Of a stretch of 64,000 nt of DNA, positions 1-9,471 are shown piece after piece; position 1 is the stretch's first letter, and the number at the start of each line of letters is the position of its first letter. Under the pieces are notes generated by a model that was not told the origin of the DNA, did no database searches, and was given only the letters and a program-made list of their open reading frames with translations. The DNA comes from RGIG7450 sp045633565 (GTDB lineage Bacteria > Bacillota > Clostridia > RUG12999), in assembly GCA_045633565.1 (NCBI GenBank), contig JAZQYO010000011.1:1-64000 (forward strand). Direction: 5' to 3'. A program made the position numbers and the translations under genes.

Positions 1-267
1 ATTCACATCATCAAAGTCGGGTACAATCTCTACAACTGCAGCTCCAAGTGTTCTGGCTAAGAGTGCAGAGAATTCTGCTCTTGTAATTGCCTGGTCAGGC
101 TTAAAATCGCCTTCATCTGTCCAATAGCCGCTTGTCTTTACAAAATCTATGTACTCTTTCGCCCAGTGGCCGGAATAGTCAGATGCCATAGCCGGTTGAA
201 TGCTTAAAGAAAGTACAAGCGTCGACATCAGAATCAGTGATATAAGTTTTGTGGCTTTTCTTTTCAT
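1..267 (-). CDS. S-layer homology (SLH) domain protein, N-terminal part
   Basis: Only the first 89 codons lie in the window; the gene continues past the left edge. I translated it by hand. The start at 267 is an ATG with an AGGAGAG-type ribosome binding site at 272-279. A basic signal peptide (MKRKATKL, then a hydrophobic stretch ending in PAMA) is followed by a typical SLH repeat: SDYSGHWAKEYIDF, a GYW turn, FKPDQAITRAEFSALLAR. SLH domains anchor exported proteins to secondary cell-wall polymer. Whatever lies further C-terminal cannot be seen. It is on the same strand as the upstream dehydrogenase gene, 34 bp away. Confidence 0.85.
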   Translation of the reverse strand, partial: MKRKATKLISLILMSTLVLSLSIQPAMASDYSGHWAKEYIDFVKTSGYWTDEGDFKPDQAITRAEFSALLARTLGAAVVEIVPDFDDVN

Positions 268-301
268 AATTTTCTCTCCTTGTTATTTCAGGTAGATATT
301 C

Positions 302-1303
302 TTAACCAAGTTTTTTTGACATTCTGGATACCGCCTCAACACCAATTTCATTTTTGAGGGGTTTTCCCTCCCCAAAAGCTTTAATATCTTTTGCAAGGGA
401 GCAGATTATATATTCTCTCATATCTATTGTAGGACCGCCAAGATGAGGTATCAGCATCGCATTGGGCAGTTTTCTTAAGCGGGAATCTACCGGAAGTGGC
501 TCCTGACCGAAAACATCAAGTGCCGCATAAAATCTTTTCTGCGCAAGTAACTCTTCAAGTGCCTCTTCGTCAACAACCTCTCCCCTTGCCGTGTTAACAA
601 GCAGTGCATGAGGCTGAAGCTTTTCAAGAAGCTCACGGTTAATGCAGCCTTTTGTTTTTTCATTCAGCGATATGTGCAGAGAAACAATGTCACAGGTTTC
701 AAATATTTCTTCCCTGCTTGCTGTTCTAGCACCGTATTTTGCCGCTTCTTCCTGAGTCATATGACCGGAATTAATTAATATTTCCATATCAAACGGTTTG
801 AGCATGCCAACAAAGTTTTTTGCAATCTCACCAAAACCGACAATGCCTATTCGTTTGCCAAACAGACCTCTGTTTGTCCAGTTTTCATTCCATCCGCCTT
901 CTCTTACCTGGCGCATATATCTTTCAAGTTCACGGAGTGCGCACATTGTATATGCAAGACAACCTTCCGCAACCGACATTGCAAATATGTAATTTCCCGT
1001 CAGCACCTTTATTCCGCGCTGATAAGCATATTCGTCCACCGTATTTGCCATTGAGCCTCCGCCGTATGCAATCATTTTAAGATTGGGTAGTCTGTCAATA
1101 ACTTCCTTTGTAAACATAAGCGAACCCCATGTGCACACAATGACATCGGCATCATACGCCTCTTTAACAAGTTGGTCCGCATTAAGGTCGGCGTCAGTCA
1201 TATTTCTTTTTACCGTGCCAACTTTTGAAAGCTCAGCCATTGCTTTTTCTGTAGCAAAACTGTTGCCTTTATCGTTTATCGGGATTGATACATAGATATT
1301 CAT
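302..1303 (-). CDS. D-2-hydroxyacid dehydrogenase family protein
   Basis: 333 residues, the usual length for this NAD(P)-dependent family (phosphoglycerate/glyoxylate/hydroxypyruvate reductase type). The Rossmann motif GIVGFGEIAKNF is near residue 150. The catalytic set is recognisable: Arg in NTARGEVVDEEAL, a Glu in the following block (QEPLP), and His in LIPHLGG. The substrate cannot be read from sequence. The ATG start has an AAAGGAGC ribosome binding site. It lies 12 bp downstream of the FAD oxidoreductase gene, so the two probably form one operon, perhaps oxidising and reducing the same hydroxy acid; that link is inference. Confidence 0.85.
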   Translation of the reverse strand: MNIYVSIPINDKGNSFATEKAMAELSKVGTVKRNMTDADLNADQLVKEAYDADVIVCTWGSLMFTKEVIDRLPNLKMIAYGGGSMANTVDEYAYQRGIKVLTGNYIFAMSVAEGCLAYTMCALRELERYMRQVREGGWNENWTNRGLFGKRIGIVGFGEIAKNFVGMLKPFDMEILINSGHMTQEEAAKYGARTASREEIFETCDIVSLHISLNEKTKGCINRELLEKLQPHALLVNTARGEVVDEEALEELLAQKRFYAALDVFGQEPLPVDSRLRKLPNAMLIPHLGGPTIDMREYIICSLAKDIKAFGEGKPLKNEIGVEAVSRMSKKLG

Positions 1304-1315
1304 CCTATTGCTCCT

Positions 1316-2506
1316 TTATATAGCTAAATCCTTTTCGTGTAAAACCACGCCATCTTTAGCAAGCTGCTTTTGAAGTTTTTTTACATCAAGTGCCGTAAAA
1401 TCATCAGCCATAGCTGCAGCCGTTCCCGCTGCCTGACCGGTTACCGCACAACAGGGAATTGCCCTTATTAAATCCCACGCTTTGTCATCAGCCGATGTAC
1501 ATCTGCCTGCACAAATAAGGTTTTTCACTCTGCTGCTGTAAAGACTTGAAAAAGGAACCTCATATACCGGCCCTCTTTCACGCCAGCTCGGAATCATTCC
1601 AATCGAATCCTCAAAATATGTATGTACATCAGAAAACTTAAGCTCATAATCGCCCGCAATTCTTCTCGTCATTCTGATTTGCGGAACTGTGGAAATGGTT
1701 ACCGGCCAAACGCCCGGGTCTGTCTCCCTTTTTTTCATAAAATCGTTAAGAGTTCTCTGATGAGAAATATACATCTGTCTGGTAATTTCATTTTCATCCA
1801 GTTCCGGGAAAGTTTTATTGTTTGATGCAAATTCTCTTTTTTCTTCCTCGGTCATACTGTGATATCCAAGTTCTTTTAAATCATATCCGTCTTTGCCAAC
1901 ATAATAATACCATGCAGCGATAGCATTCCATGCTTCAAAGACTGCCGTGGGGGCATTTGCAAATTTCGCAATATCTGCATCCCCTGTTGCATCAACAACA
2001 GACCCTACTGCATAAGCATGTCTGCCCGATTTGTTTTCAACAATTATGTGTGAAATTTTATCTTCACTCATTCCTACACCAACTGCATAGCTGCCGTAAA
2101 GAACATCAACCCCCTCAGACATAAGAAGCTTTTCAACCAAAATTGCAAAAAGCTGAGGGTTGTATCTCACCATAAATCTCTGGTCCTTCTCAGTTCTTGT
2201 TCCTTCGCCGTCAAGCCAGTTTGCAGGATATCTTTCCTCTGCACCAAGCGATATAGACAATCTGAAAAGTTCTTCTGCCATACCAAAACAAACCTGATGC
2301 CCAACTCCATCACAAATGGGAAGATAAACAGTTACAAGTCCTGCCGTTCCAAGTCCGCCAAGCATATACTGTCTTTCAAGAAGAAGAGTCTTTTTCCCCA
2401 TTCTTGCAGAAGCGAGTGCTGCAGAAATTCCACCGAATCCGCCACCACACACAATAACATCATATTTTCCAGTTATTTCAGTACTGATATTTTCATTTAG
2501 AAACAT
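1316..2506 (-). CDS. FAD-dependent oxidoreductase
   Basis: 396 residues. The N-terminal dinucleotide-binding fold is clear: DVIVCGGGFGGISAALASARMG at about residues 16-37, then an acidic strand end (LLLERQ) and a GGLGTAGLVT motif typical of the FAD_oxidored family (PF12831-like). A second FAD-binding motif appears near the C terminus (NLICAGRCTSADDKAWDL followed by GQAAGTAAAMA). Proteins of this group are common beside sugar and polysaccharide genes in gut bacteria, but their substrates are mostly unknown. The start has an AAAGGAG site. It is first in a two-gene operon with the hydroxyacid dehydrogenase and divergent from the glycosidase genes. Confidence 0.82.
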   Translation of the reverse strand: MFLNENISTEITGKYDVIVCGGGFGGISAALASARMGKKTLLLERQYMLGGLGTAGLVTVYLPICDGVGHQVCFGMAEELFRLSISLGAEERYPANWLDGEGTRTEKDQRFMVRYNPQLFAILVEKLLMSEGVDVLYGSYAVGVGMSEDKISHIIVENKSGRHAYAVGSVVDATGDADIAKFANAPTAVFEAWNAIAAWYYYVGKDGYDLKELGYHSMTEEEKREFASNNKTFPELDENEITRQMYISHQRTLNDFMKKRETDPGVWPVTISTVPQIRMTRRIAGDYELKFSDVHTYFEDSIGMIPSWRERGPVYEVPFSSLYSSRVKNLICAGRCTSADDKAWDLIRAIPCCAVTGQAAGTAAAMADDFTALDVKKLQKQLAKDGVVLHEKDLAI

Positions 2507-2632
2507 TGCGATTTCTCCTTTACCAACGCAATCTCCGTAGATATAAAAAGTAAACTTTTTTTCGACTTTTCACCACTTATTTTTATTATATATGAAAACA
2601 CAAGAATTGTAAACGCAATCTATATTATAAAA

Positions 2633-2649
2633 AATCAACCGATAGTGGA
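2633..2649. promoter_or_regulatory. Candidate operator, copy 1 of a shared motif
   Basis: AATCAACCGATAGTGGA lies between the divergent FAD-oxidoreductase and GH43-like genes. Closely similar 17-mers occur at 13282 and 62423, also between genes. A regulatory role is inferred only from position and similarity. Confidence 0.35.
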
Positions 2650-2708
2650 CTGTAGGTTCTGGTCAAATACATTTTATTCCAAAATTATGTCAATTTTTTG
2701 TAAATGTA

Positions 2709-2736
2709 TTGACAACTATTTTTTTTATGATAAAAT
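2709..2736 (+). promoter_or_regulatory. SigA-type promoter for the GH43-like gene
   Basis: TTGACA (2709-2714), a 16-bp spacer and TAAAAT (2731-2736), about 50 bp upstream of the ATG at 2790. Confidence 0.7.
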
Positions 2737-2789
2737 TCTGTAAGAATCAAAAGTTTAAAATTTATCTTTTCTGACAAAGGAGTTTTAGT

Positions 2790-3758
2790 ATGAATTTTAA
2801 CAGCCGAATGCTTGCTACATCAAAGGAATACGCCTTTTCTGAGGATGGCTATTTTGTCTGGTGCGGTACCATGTTCAAATACATGGAAAGCTATTATATG
2901 GTTTATTCAAGATGGGAACAGAAAAAGGGGTTTCAGGCGTGGGTGACCGATTCTGAAATATGTCTTGCCAAGGCAGATTCTATGCTTGGTAATTTTCGCC
3001 ATGTTAGGGTATTATTTGGTGGTAATGAAAAAGATGGAAAAAAAGTAGTTTATCACAATCCTACCATTATGGAATATGAGGGTAAATTTTATCTTTATTT
3101 CATGGTAAATGAAGGCTCAGGAGACTGGTGGGAACACAGAAACAACCAGAGAATCGGTGTTGCTTATACAGATAATCCGGAAGGAGCGTGGATTAAACCG
3201 GAAGAGCCTGTAATTGATATATCAGAAGAGGGTATTGACTCCCTTATGACATCAAACCCGACAGCACTTGTGACAAAGGACAATAAAATCCTTATGGTTT
3301 ATAAGGCAGTTTCAAAATACGGCAAGCTCCCAAAAGGCGGAAAGGTACTTTGCGGTGTAGCTCGTTCAGACAGTCCACTGGGTCCGTTTATAAAAGATGG
3401 CGACCCTATTATGGAAAATCCTGAAAATCCATGGTCGGTAGAAGATCCTTATATATGGACAGAAAACGGAAAATACTACGCACTTGTAAAGGATTTTCAC
3501 GGATATTTTACAAAAACAAACGGTCGTGCAATTGCCCTTTTTACATCTGACGACGGACATAAATGGGTATGTGACAGCGAGCATCCCCTCGCACTGAAAC
3601 CTGAGCTTAACCTGGGTGACCGGACACAAGAAGTTTTTTACCTTGAGCGTCCCCAGCTCTTTTTCGAAGACGGCAAATGCAAACTGCTTCTTCTGGCGTG
3701 TATGGAAAAGGAAGATGACGACACAACATACAATATAAGAATACCTCTTAAATATTAA
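2790..3758 (+). CDS. Glycoside hydrolase, five-bladed beta-propeller (GH43-like)
   Basis: 322 residues with no signal peptide, so probably cytoplasmic. Repeated blade-like segments are visible (HNPTIMEYEGKFYLYFM, SNPTALVTKDNKILMVYKA, VEDPYIWTENGKYYALVKDF, LERPQLFFEDGKCKLLLLACM). These resemble the GH43/GH62/GH32 clan of furanosidases and xylosidases. An acidic residue in VEDPYIW is a candidate active-site residue, but I cannot assign family or substrate. The start at 2790 follows AAAGGAG. It is followed by an intrinsic terminator and then the rhamnosidase gene, suggesting plant polysaccharide or glycoside use. Confidence 0.7.
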   Translation: MNFNSRMLATSKEYAFSEDGYFVWCGTMFKYMESYYMVYSRWEQKKGFQAWVTDSEICLAKADSMLGNFRHVRVLFGGNEKDGKKVVYHNPTIMEYEGKFYLYFMVNEGSGDWWEHRNNQRIGVAYTDNPEGAWIKPEEPVIDISEEGIDSLMTSNPTALVTKDNKILMVYKAVSKYGKLPKGGKVLCGVARSDSPLGPFIKDGDPIMENPENPWSVEDPYIWTENGKYYALVKDFHGYFTKTNGRAIALFTSDDGHKWVCDSEHPLALKPELNLGDRTQEVFYLERPQLFFEDGKCKLLLLACMEKEDDDTTYNIRIPLKY

Positions 3759-3764
3759 ACTACC

Positions 3765-3796
3765 AAAAAAGACGCCACCGGTGGCGTCTTTTTATT
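3765..3796 (+). terminator. Intrinsic terminator after the GH43-like gene
   Basis: The palindrome GACGCCACCGGTGGCGTC (3771-3788) is flanked by an A-run and a T-rich tract. Confidence 0.85.
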
Positions 3797-3809
3797 TTTT
3801 CAAAACCCA

Positions 3810-3838
3810 TTGATTTTTTATATCTGTTTTGCTATACT
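3810..3838 (+). promoter_or_regulatory. SigA-type promoter for the rhamnosidase gene
   Basis: TTGATT (3810-3815), a 17-bp spacer and TATACT (3833-3838), 25 bp before the start codon. Confidence 0.65.
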
Positions 3839-3862
3839 TATACCAAGCGAAAGGGTGGTTTT

Positions 3863-6025
3863 ATGATAATATCCAATTGGATTGCTTCGCCAAAAGATCC
3901 CGGCGTTGCCGCATATACTTTCAGAAAAAGTTTTAAAACAGAAAAAACGGTTAAAAAAGCCATTCTTCTGGCGTCTGCAATGGGTGTTTATGTGCCATTT
4001 TTAAACGGTGAACGTGTAGGAGAAAATGTACTTGCTCCGGGTTGGACAAGTTACAGTCACCGTGTGCAGTACCAGACCTATGATGTAACCTCACTTATTC
4101 ATGAGAAAAATCTCCTTGAAATAGGTGTCGGGCAGGGTTGGGCTGTCGGCTACATCGGACTTCACCACACAAATCACGTTTATGTTGACCATACTTCCCT
4201 TATCGCTCAGCTTAACATTACATACATTGACGGCAGCAAGGAAACTATCACTACCGACACCAGTTGGGATGTTTACACCTCCCACGTCCTGTCCTCAGAA
4301 ATATATCATGGCGAAACAGTTGACAAAACTGCCCCTATCAAAAAAATTGGCAAAGCAGTATTGTCTGAAATAAAATCAAAGCTTGTTCCCCAGGTGGGCG
4401 AGTTTATAACCGAGCACGAATGTCTTGCTCCCATCGAAATACTCCGCACTCCAAAGGGTGAGCTTGTTATAGATTTCGGGCAGAATATGACAGGCTACAT
4501 CGAAATTCGCATCAAAGGAAAGCGTGGTAGCCGAATTGTTGTTCACCACGCAGAAGTTCTTGATAAGGACGGTAATTTTTATACCGACAATCTGAGAAAT
4601 GCACGCAACGAAAATGTTTATATTTTAAGCGGTGACCAAGATGTTTTCAAGCCTTCATACACCTTCCAGGGCTTTCGCTATATAAGGCTGACCGAGTATC
4701 CGTTTGAGCATGTAAATCCCGATAATTTCCGTGCCGTTGTTGTCCATTCGGATATAAAACGCACGGGAAATTTCAGATGTGGAAACGAGAAAATAAATCA
4801 GCTTTATCACAACATCATCTGGGGACAGAAAAGCAATTTCCTTGATGTCCCGACCGACTGTCCTCAGCGTGACGAAAGACTCGGTTGGACGGGCGATGCA
4901 CAGGTTTTCTGCCGCACAGCTGCAATCAATTTTGATGTTGAAAAATTCTTTAAAAAATGGCTTGGCGATATGGCGCTTGATCAGGACAAATCAGGTGTTA
5001 TTCCTGCTGTTATTCCGAGCTGTCTGCCTCAAAAAGTCATGAGAATTTCTGCTGCCTGGGGCGATGCCTCATGTATAATTCCATGGGAACTTTACCTTGC
5101 TTACGGAAATATTGATATTTTGAAGAAAAATTTTAAACTTATGAAAAAATGGGTGGATTTTATGCGCTCTGCCGGTCCTGAGGAAAACTTATGGCTTGGT
5201 GGCAGACATTATGGCGACTGGCTTGCCATGGACGACGATAGCACTCTTGTAGGCGCAACCTCACAAGATCTTATCGCAAGTGCATTTTTTGCGTATTCCA
5301 CAAGCATTTTAATTAAAGCCGGCCAAATACTCGGCAAGGATATGACTGAGTATAAAAAATTATATACAAAGATTGCAGAGACATTCCAACAGCATTTCAC
5401 AGAAATCCCCGATACCCAGACAGGTATAGCTCTCATTCTTCATTTTAATCTTTGCGCAGAAAGGGACAGGCCTGCTTTTATAAACAAACTTGTCCACCTT
5501 ATTCATAAAAACGGCGACCGTATGACAACAGGATTTGTCGGCACACCCTATCTTCTTCATGTTTTGTCCGACAACGGTCACACAGACCTTGCATATAAAC
5601 TTCTTATGCAGGAGGAAAATCCTTCCTGGCTTTACTCTGTTTGCCACGGAGCAACCACTATGTGGGAGCATTGGGACAGCATCAAAGAGGACGGCTCATT
5701 CTGGGACACTTCAATGAACTCTTTTAATCATTATGCTTACGGAGCAGTATTTGACTGGATTTTCGGTGTTGCAGCCGGTATAAAACCTACCGAAAGTGCG
5801 CCCGGATATAAAGAAATTTTACTTACCCCCCATCCGGACAAATGTCTTGGTTTTGTTCAGAGCTCAGTCCAAACAAAAAAAGGCAAGATTACTTCCTGTT
5901 GGTATTACAAAGATGATCAGATAACTTATGAATTTGACATTCCGGAAGGAGTAACGGCACATCTGATTCTTCCATCAGGACTTAAGAAAACTCTCGCCGG
6001 AGGAAAACACCATTTTACTGAATAA
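3863..6025 (+). CDS. Alpha-L-rhamnosidase, GH78
   Basis: 720 residues, no signal peptide. Order seen: an N-terminal beta-sandwich (residues 1-150, with LNGERVGENVLAPGWTSY typical of the family), a rhamnosidase concanavalin-like domain, then an (alpha/alpha)6 barrel. The catalytic acid region of GH78 is visible in DVPTDCPQRDERLGWTGDAQVF, and the second carboxylate region around TTMWEHWDSI. The C-terminal beta domain follows SAPGYKEILLTPHP. The enzyme removes terminal L-rhamnose from plant glycans or flavonoid glycosides. Cytoplasmic location implies uptake of small rhamnosides. The start at 3863 follows a weak GGGTGG site. Confidence 0.92.
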   Translation: MIISNWIASPKDPGVAAYTFRKSFKTEKTVKKAILLASAMGVYVPFLNGERVGENVLAPGWTSYSHRVQYQTYDVTSLIHEKNLLEIGVGQGWAVGYIGLHHTNHVYVDHTSLIAQLNITYIDGSKETITTDTSWDVYTSHVLSSEIYHGETVDKTAPIKKIGKAVLSEIKSKLVPQVGEFITEHECLAPIEILRTPKGELVIDFGQNMTGYIEIRIKGKRGSRIVVHHAEVLDKDGNFYTDNLRNARNENVYILSGDQDVFKPSYTFQGFRYIRLTEYPFEHVNPDNFRAVVVHSDIKRTGNFRCGNEKINQLYHNIIWGQKSNFLDVPTDCPQRDERLGWTGDAQVFCRTAAINFDVEKFFKKWLGDMALDQDKSGVIPAVIPSCLPQKVMRISAAWGDASCIIPWELYLAYGNIDILKKNFKLMKKWVDFMRSAGPEENLWLGGRHYGDWLAMDDDSTLVGATSQDLIASAFFAYSTSILIKAGQILGKDMTEYKKLYTKIAETFQQHFTEIPDTQTGIALILHFNLCAERDRPAFINKLVHLIHKNGDRMTTGFVGTPYLLHVLSDNGHTDLAYKLLMQEENPSWLYSVCHGATTMWEHWDSIKEDGSFWDTSMNSFNHYAYGAVFDWIFGVAAGIKPTESAPGYKEILLTPHPDKCLGFVQSSVQTKKGKITSCWYYKDDQITYEFDIPEGVTAHLILPSGLKKTLAGGKHHFTE

Positions 6026-6042
6026 TTTAATATTATTATAAT

Positions 6043-6074
6043 AAAAAAACTCCACCGTCCGGTGGAGTTTTTTT
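6043..6074. terminator. Bidirectional terminator between convergent genes
   Basis: The stem ACTCCACC/GGTGGAGT is flanked by A7 and T7, so it can serve both the rhamnosidase gene and the minus-strand DapA-like gene. Confidence 0.88.
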
Positions 6075-6075
6075 A

Positions 6076-7134
6076 TTAGTTGTTTGCTAAGAATTCTTTA
6101 ACAAAGTCGTCGTCATTAAGGTCGGGGTACATATTCTGAACTCTTGTAATTTCATCTGCCTGTCCGGGTGATAAAACTTCTTCTTCATCAAGACACCAGA
6201 TGCCCTCAAGAAGTCCCTGTCTGCGGAGTACTTCGTGTACACCGGGGATACATCCTGCAAATGAGTTTGCAGTATCAAAAAACGCTGCATTTGTATCTGT
6301 TACCTGAGCTGCAAGTGTGAGAAGCTCTGCGTCAATTTTATCCTGTTTCTGAGCTTCTCTAAGCATTTCAAACATCTCAACAACTTTCTTGGTCCAGAGA
6401 GTCCAGTGACCGAGCAGTCCACCTTTAAAGCCTTTTTCTTTTATGCTTCCGTCAGGAGCAGTAAATTTGAATTTTGTAAGCAGGTCAATAACTATATTAT
6501 CGTCATTTCCTGTGTAAAGTGTGATGTCATCACAACGTTTTGAAAATGCTGCTGCACGTACAACATCTATTGTCTGATATCTGTTAAAGGATGCACATTT
6601 AATTGCAACTACATTATCAATGGCACAAAGTCTTTTCCAATAACTATAAGAAAGGTGTCTGCCACCAACCTTTTCCTGAAGATAAAAACCGATAACAGGC
6701 ATTACTTCTGCAACTGCTTTTGTTCTTTCAATAAGTTCATCTTCGCTTAAATGTCCGAGTCCGCCCGGGCTTAGAAGCACAGCATCAAAACCATATTCTT
6801 TTGCTTTTTTTGCCTCTGCAACAGCCTGCTCTTTAGGTCCGCAGGCACCTGCAACCCTGACTATCGTTTTACCTGTCTTATTTTCATACTTTTCAATTTC
6901 GTCTACAACAACTTTAAGTACTGTGTCAAACAGGTTGATCTTTGGGTCTCTGATTGTAAACTGTGTTGTGTGAACAGCTGACGCTATACCACCTGCACCC
7001 GCAGCGAGATAGTATTTTGTCAAAAGTCTCTGATGAGCTTCATCAAACTGTCTGTCTTTATTAAGGGCAAGCGGAGTTGCGGGAATAACTGTTCCGTTTT
7101 TTAATATTTCTAAAGCTTTTTCATGTCTGTTCAT
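6076..7134 (-). CDS. DHDPS/NAL superfamily aldolase-type protein (DapA-like)
   Basis: 352 residues, longer than ordinary DapA (about 295). TIM-barrel features are present: IPATPLAL near the start, a Tyr in IGFYLQEKVGG at the DapA Tyr133 position, and a Schiff-base Lys in NVVAIKCASF. The C-terminal 60 residues are extra. The family includes dihydrodipicolinate synthase, N-acetylneuraminate lyase and keto-deoxy-sugar-acid aldolases and dehydratases. Given its place at the end of a catabolic-looking operon rather than with lysine genes, aldol cleavage of a 2-keto acid is the better guess. Substrate unknown. Confidence 0.75.
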   Translation of the reverse strand: MNRHEKALEILKNGTVIPATPLALNKDRQFDEAHQRLLTKYYLAAGAGGIASAVHTTQFTIRDPKINLFDTVLKVVVDEIEKYENKTGKTIVRVAGACGPKEQAVAEAKKAKEYGFDAVLLSPGGLGHLSEDELIERTKAVAEVMPVIGFYLQEKVGGRHLSYSYWKRLCAIDNVVAIKCASFNRYQTIDVVRAAAFSKRCDDITLYTGNDDNIVIDLLTKFKFTAPDGSIKEKGFKGGLLGHWTLWTKKVVEMFEMLREAQKQDKIDAELLTLAAQVTDTNAAFFDTANSFAGCIPGVHEVLRRQGLLEGIWCLDEEEVLSPGQADEITRVQNMYPDLNDDDFVKEFLANN

Positions 7135-7136
7135 AA

Positions 7137-8153
7137 TTAATAGCTACCCTTTCTTTCTTCAAAGTGTGTAGGTTTACCGAGGCCTCTGCCGCCGTCTAAA
7201 ATCCATTCTGCCTGCCAACGGATTAAAGTTTTCATCGGAACTGACGGGTAACCGAAAATTTCCATTGCCGCACTTGCGTCATTAAGATAAGCGTCGTTTC
7301 CTTCTTCGCCGGAGAATATGGGTTCTTTACCAAGATATTCGCCGAGCTCTTTTGCTGCTTTTTTAATTGACACCGTTTCAGGCCCTGTTACGTTCATGAT
7401 GCACACATCTTCTGATGCGTGGAGCAGACCTCTGATTGCAATTTCATTTGCACTTCCCTGCCAGATTGCATTAAGACAAGGAGTTGTGAGGCTGATTGGC
7501 TGACCGTTTACAATGTTGTTTGCCATATCATAGAGCACACCGTAACGAAGGTCTACCGCAAAGTTAAGTCTGTAGATGAAGATTTTTGTGCCGTATGTAT
7601 GAGCTGCATATTCAAAGGCTCTTTCTCTTGCGAGTACACTCTGAGTGTATTCGCCTACCGGGCCGATTTTGTCCTTTTCAGTGCATCCGCCTGAACTGAG
7701 TGGTACTATAGGATAAATGTTACCGGAGGAGAAAACTACTATGTTGGACTTTTTAAACTTTTCAGCCACAAAAGCCGGAAGAGTTGCATTCATCGCCCAT
7801 GTCTGCCATTCTCCGCCGTCTGTACCAAACTTTCTGCCTGCCATAAAAATCACATTTTCAACTTCAGGCAGGCTATTTAGCTGCTCGTGGTTTAAAAGGT
7901 CACATGGAATTGTTTCAATTCCGCTGTCATTTAAAAACTGTGTTGCAATGGGGTCAGTAAATCTTGATACTGCTATTACTCTTTTGTCAATGCCGGCTGC
8001 TTTAATTGCATTTTTTGCAAGCACACAAAGAGTAGGTCCCATTTTGCCACCCGCTCCAAGCACCATAATATCCCCTTTGATTTTTTTCATATCATCAATC
8101 AGTGCCTGGGAAGGAGTTGAAAGCATTTCATTTAATTTCTCTTCTGTCCACAT
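7137..8153 (-). CDS. NAD-dependent epimerase/dehydratase-like protein
   Basis: 338 residues of extended-SDR type. The Rossmann motif GAGGKMG is at residues 33-39 after IMVL. A Ser-rich strand (VVFSSGNIYPIV) marks the catalytic Ser position and EYTQSVLARE the Tyr position. The usual YxxxK lysine appears to be replaced (Y-T-Q-S-V), so either catalysis differs or the alignment is offset. It lies 2 bp upstream of the DapA-like gene and 14 bp downstream of an amidohydrolase, inside the same operon. Ribosome binding site AAAGGTGAG. Confidence 0.7.
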   Translation of the reverse strand: MWTEEKLNEMLSTPSQALIDDMKKIKGDIMVLGAGGKMGPTLCVLAKNAIKAAGIDKRVIAVSRFTDPIATQFLNDSGIETIPCDLLNHEQLNSLPEVENVIFMAGRKFGTDGGEWQTWAMNATLPAFVAEKFKKSNIVVFSSGNIYPIVPLSSGGCTEKDKIGPVGEYTQSVLARERAFEYAAHTYGTKIFIYRLNFAVDLRYGVLYDMANNIVNGQPISLTTPCLNAIWQGSANEIAIRGLLHASEDVCIMNVTGPETVSIKKAAKELGEYLGKEPIFSGEEGNDAYLNDASAAMEIFGYPSVPMKTLIRWQAEWILDGGRGLGKPTHFEERKGSY

Positions 8154-8167
8154 AGTCTCACCTTTCC

Positions 8168-9457
8168 TTATTTCATTAGCAAATTAATATACTCTTCTTT
8201 TGTCATCAGCGGAGTAAAGTCTTCTTTGATTTTCTTTCCGAGCTTCGCTTTGTTTTCAAGAAGTCTTACCGCAGTAACCGCCATAATCTTTGCAGGAAGA
8301 ATGTATGCTGCATTTTCATCCGATACATGGAAGTCTTTGCTGTGAAGCACTCCGTCAAATCCACCCGATGATGGCTGAATTACAGGCAAAAGATGACTTA
8401 AATCTCCTATATCTGTTGAGCCCATTATATCTTTATCTTCAAAGATTTTTTCATTTTTCAAAAATTCCGCTGAAACCTCTTTGAAAACATCACCAAATGT
8501 TCTGTCCTGCTTAAGCGGGAGATATCCGCAGGTTGTTTCAATTTCTGCCGTTGCTCCCACCATCTGTGCCGCCCCGTAAATTGCACGGTCAACGCTCTCG
8601 GATGCGCTTTTAATCGCAGGCATGTTTGTTCCTCTTACATAACTGTACATGCATACTTCGTCGGGAACTGAATTTACTACATCTCCGCCTTTTGTTATAA
8701 TGGGATGAATTCTTATTTTATCCTCTTCACGAAAAGTTTCCCTGTTTGCATGTATACCTAAAATTGCAAGTGCCGCTGCGTTTAATGCATTCACTCCCTC
8801 AAATGGTGTTGATGCGTGAACCGCCTTTCCTCTGAAGGTTATTGATTTGCAGAAAAAACCCATGTTGCTGCCGTGAACATACATTGCTTCATCAGGTGAA
8901 TTGCCCTGTGCATGCACCATCATAGCTGCATCCACATCATCAAATTCTCCTTCATATATAAGCTGCTGTTTACCTGCTAAAAACTTGATTTTCCCTTCAT
9001 CCCGAAGTTTTTTTCTGTAATCAAGTTCAATATATTCTTCTGCCGGTGTAGCAAAAAATGTTACTTTACCATCAAGTTCCGGCATAACGCCGCTTTCTGA
9101 AAGTCCGTATGCTGCTCCGAGCATTGATGCAATCTGAGCATTGTGTCCGCAGGCATGGGCAGCTCCGGATTTGGCATTACATTTATCATGTCCGAAACAG
9201 GTTACCGCATCAAGTTCTCCTATGATTGCAAGATTAAAATCTCCTTCACCAAGTATGCCTTTTACGCCGGTAACCGCCATACCGTCTCTGCATGTAATGT
9301 TAAGTTTTTCAAATTCATCTTTTACAAGCTGTGCCGTCATTTCCTCACGATATCCATGTTCAGGATTCTCCAGCACTTTTCTGCCGATTTCTATAATTTT
9401 TGCGGCATTTTTATCTATACTTTCAACAACTTTTTTCTCTAAAACCGATAAACTCAT
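8168..9457 (-). CDS. M20 family amidohydrolase
   Basis: About 429 residues from the ATG at 9457; an in-frame TTG two codons upstream is less likely. It resembles the M20D/aminobenzoyl-glutamate hydrolase-like group: GYREEMTAQLVKDEF near the N terminus, GELDAVTCFGHD, SGAAHACGHNAQIASMLGAA (metal-binding Cys/His), ATPAEEYIEL (catalytic Glu pair) and HASTPFEGVNALNAA in the dimerisation domain. It should hydrolyse an N-acyl or amide bond in the cytoplasm. It is the third of five genes that follow the serine dehydratase, so it may release an amino acid for that enzyme; this is inference. Confidence 0.8.
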   Translation of the reverse strand: MSLSVLEKKVVESIDKNAAKIIEIGRKVLENPEHGYREEMTAQLVKDEFEKLNITCRDGMAVTGVKGILGEGDFNLAIIGELDAVTCFGHDKCNAKSGAAHACGHNAQIASMLGAAYGLSESGVMPELDGKVTFFATPAEEYIELDYRKKLRDEGKIKFLAGKQQLIYEGEFDDVDAAMMVHAQGNSPDEAMYVHGSNMGFFCKSITFRGKAVHASTPFEGVNALNAAALAILGIHANRETFREEDKIRIHPIITKGGDVVNSVPDEVCMYSYVRGTNMPAIKSASESVDRAIYGAAQMVGATAEIETTCGYLPLKQDRTFGDVFKEVSAEFLKNEKIFEDKDIMGSTDIGDLSHLLPVIQPSSGGFDGVLHSKDFHVSDENAAYILPAKIMAVTAVRLLENKAKLGKKIKEDFTPLMTKEEYINLLMK

Positions 9458-9471
9458 TTTCAAGACCCATC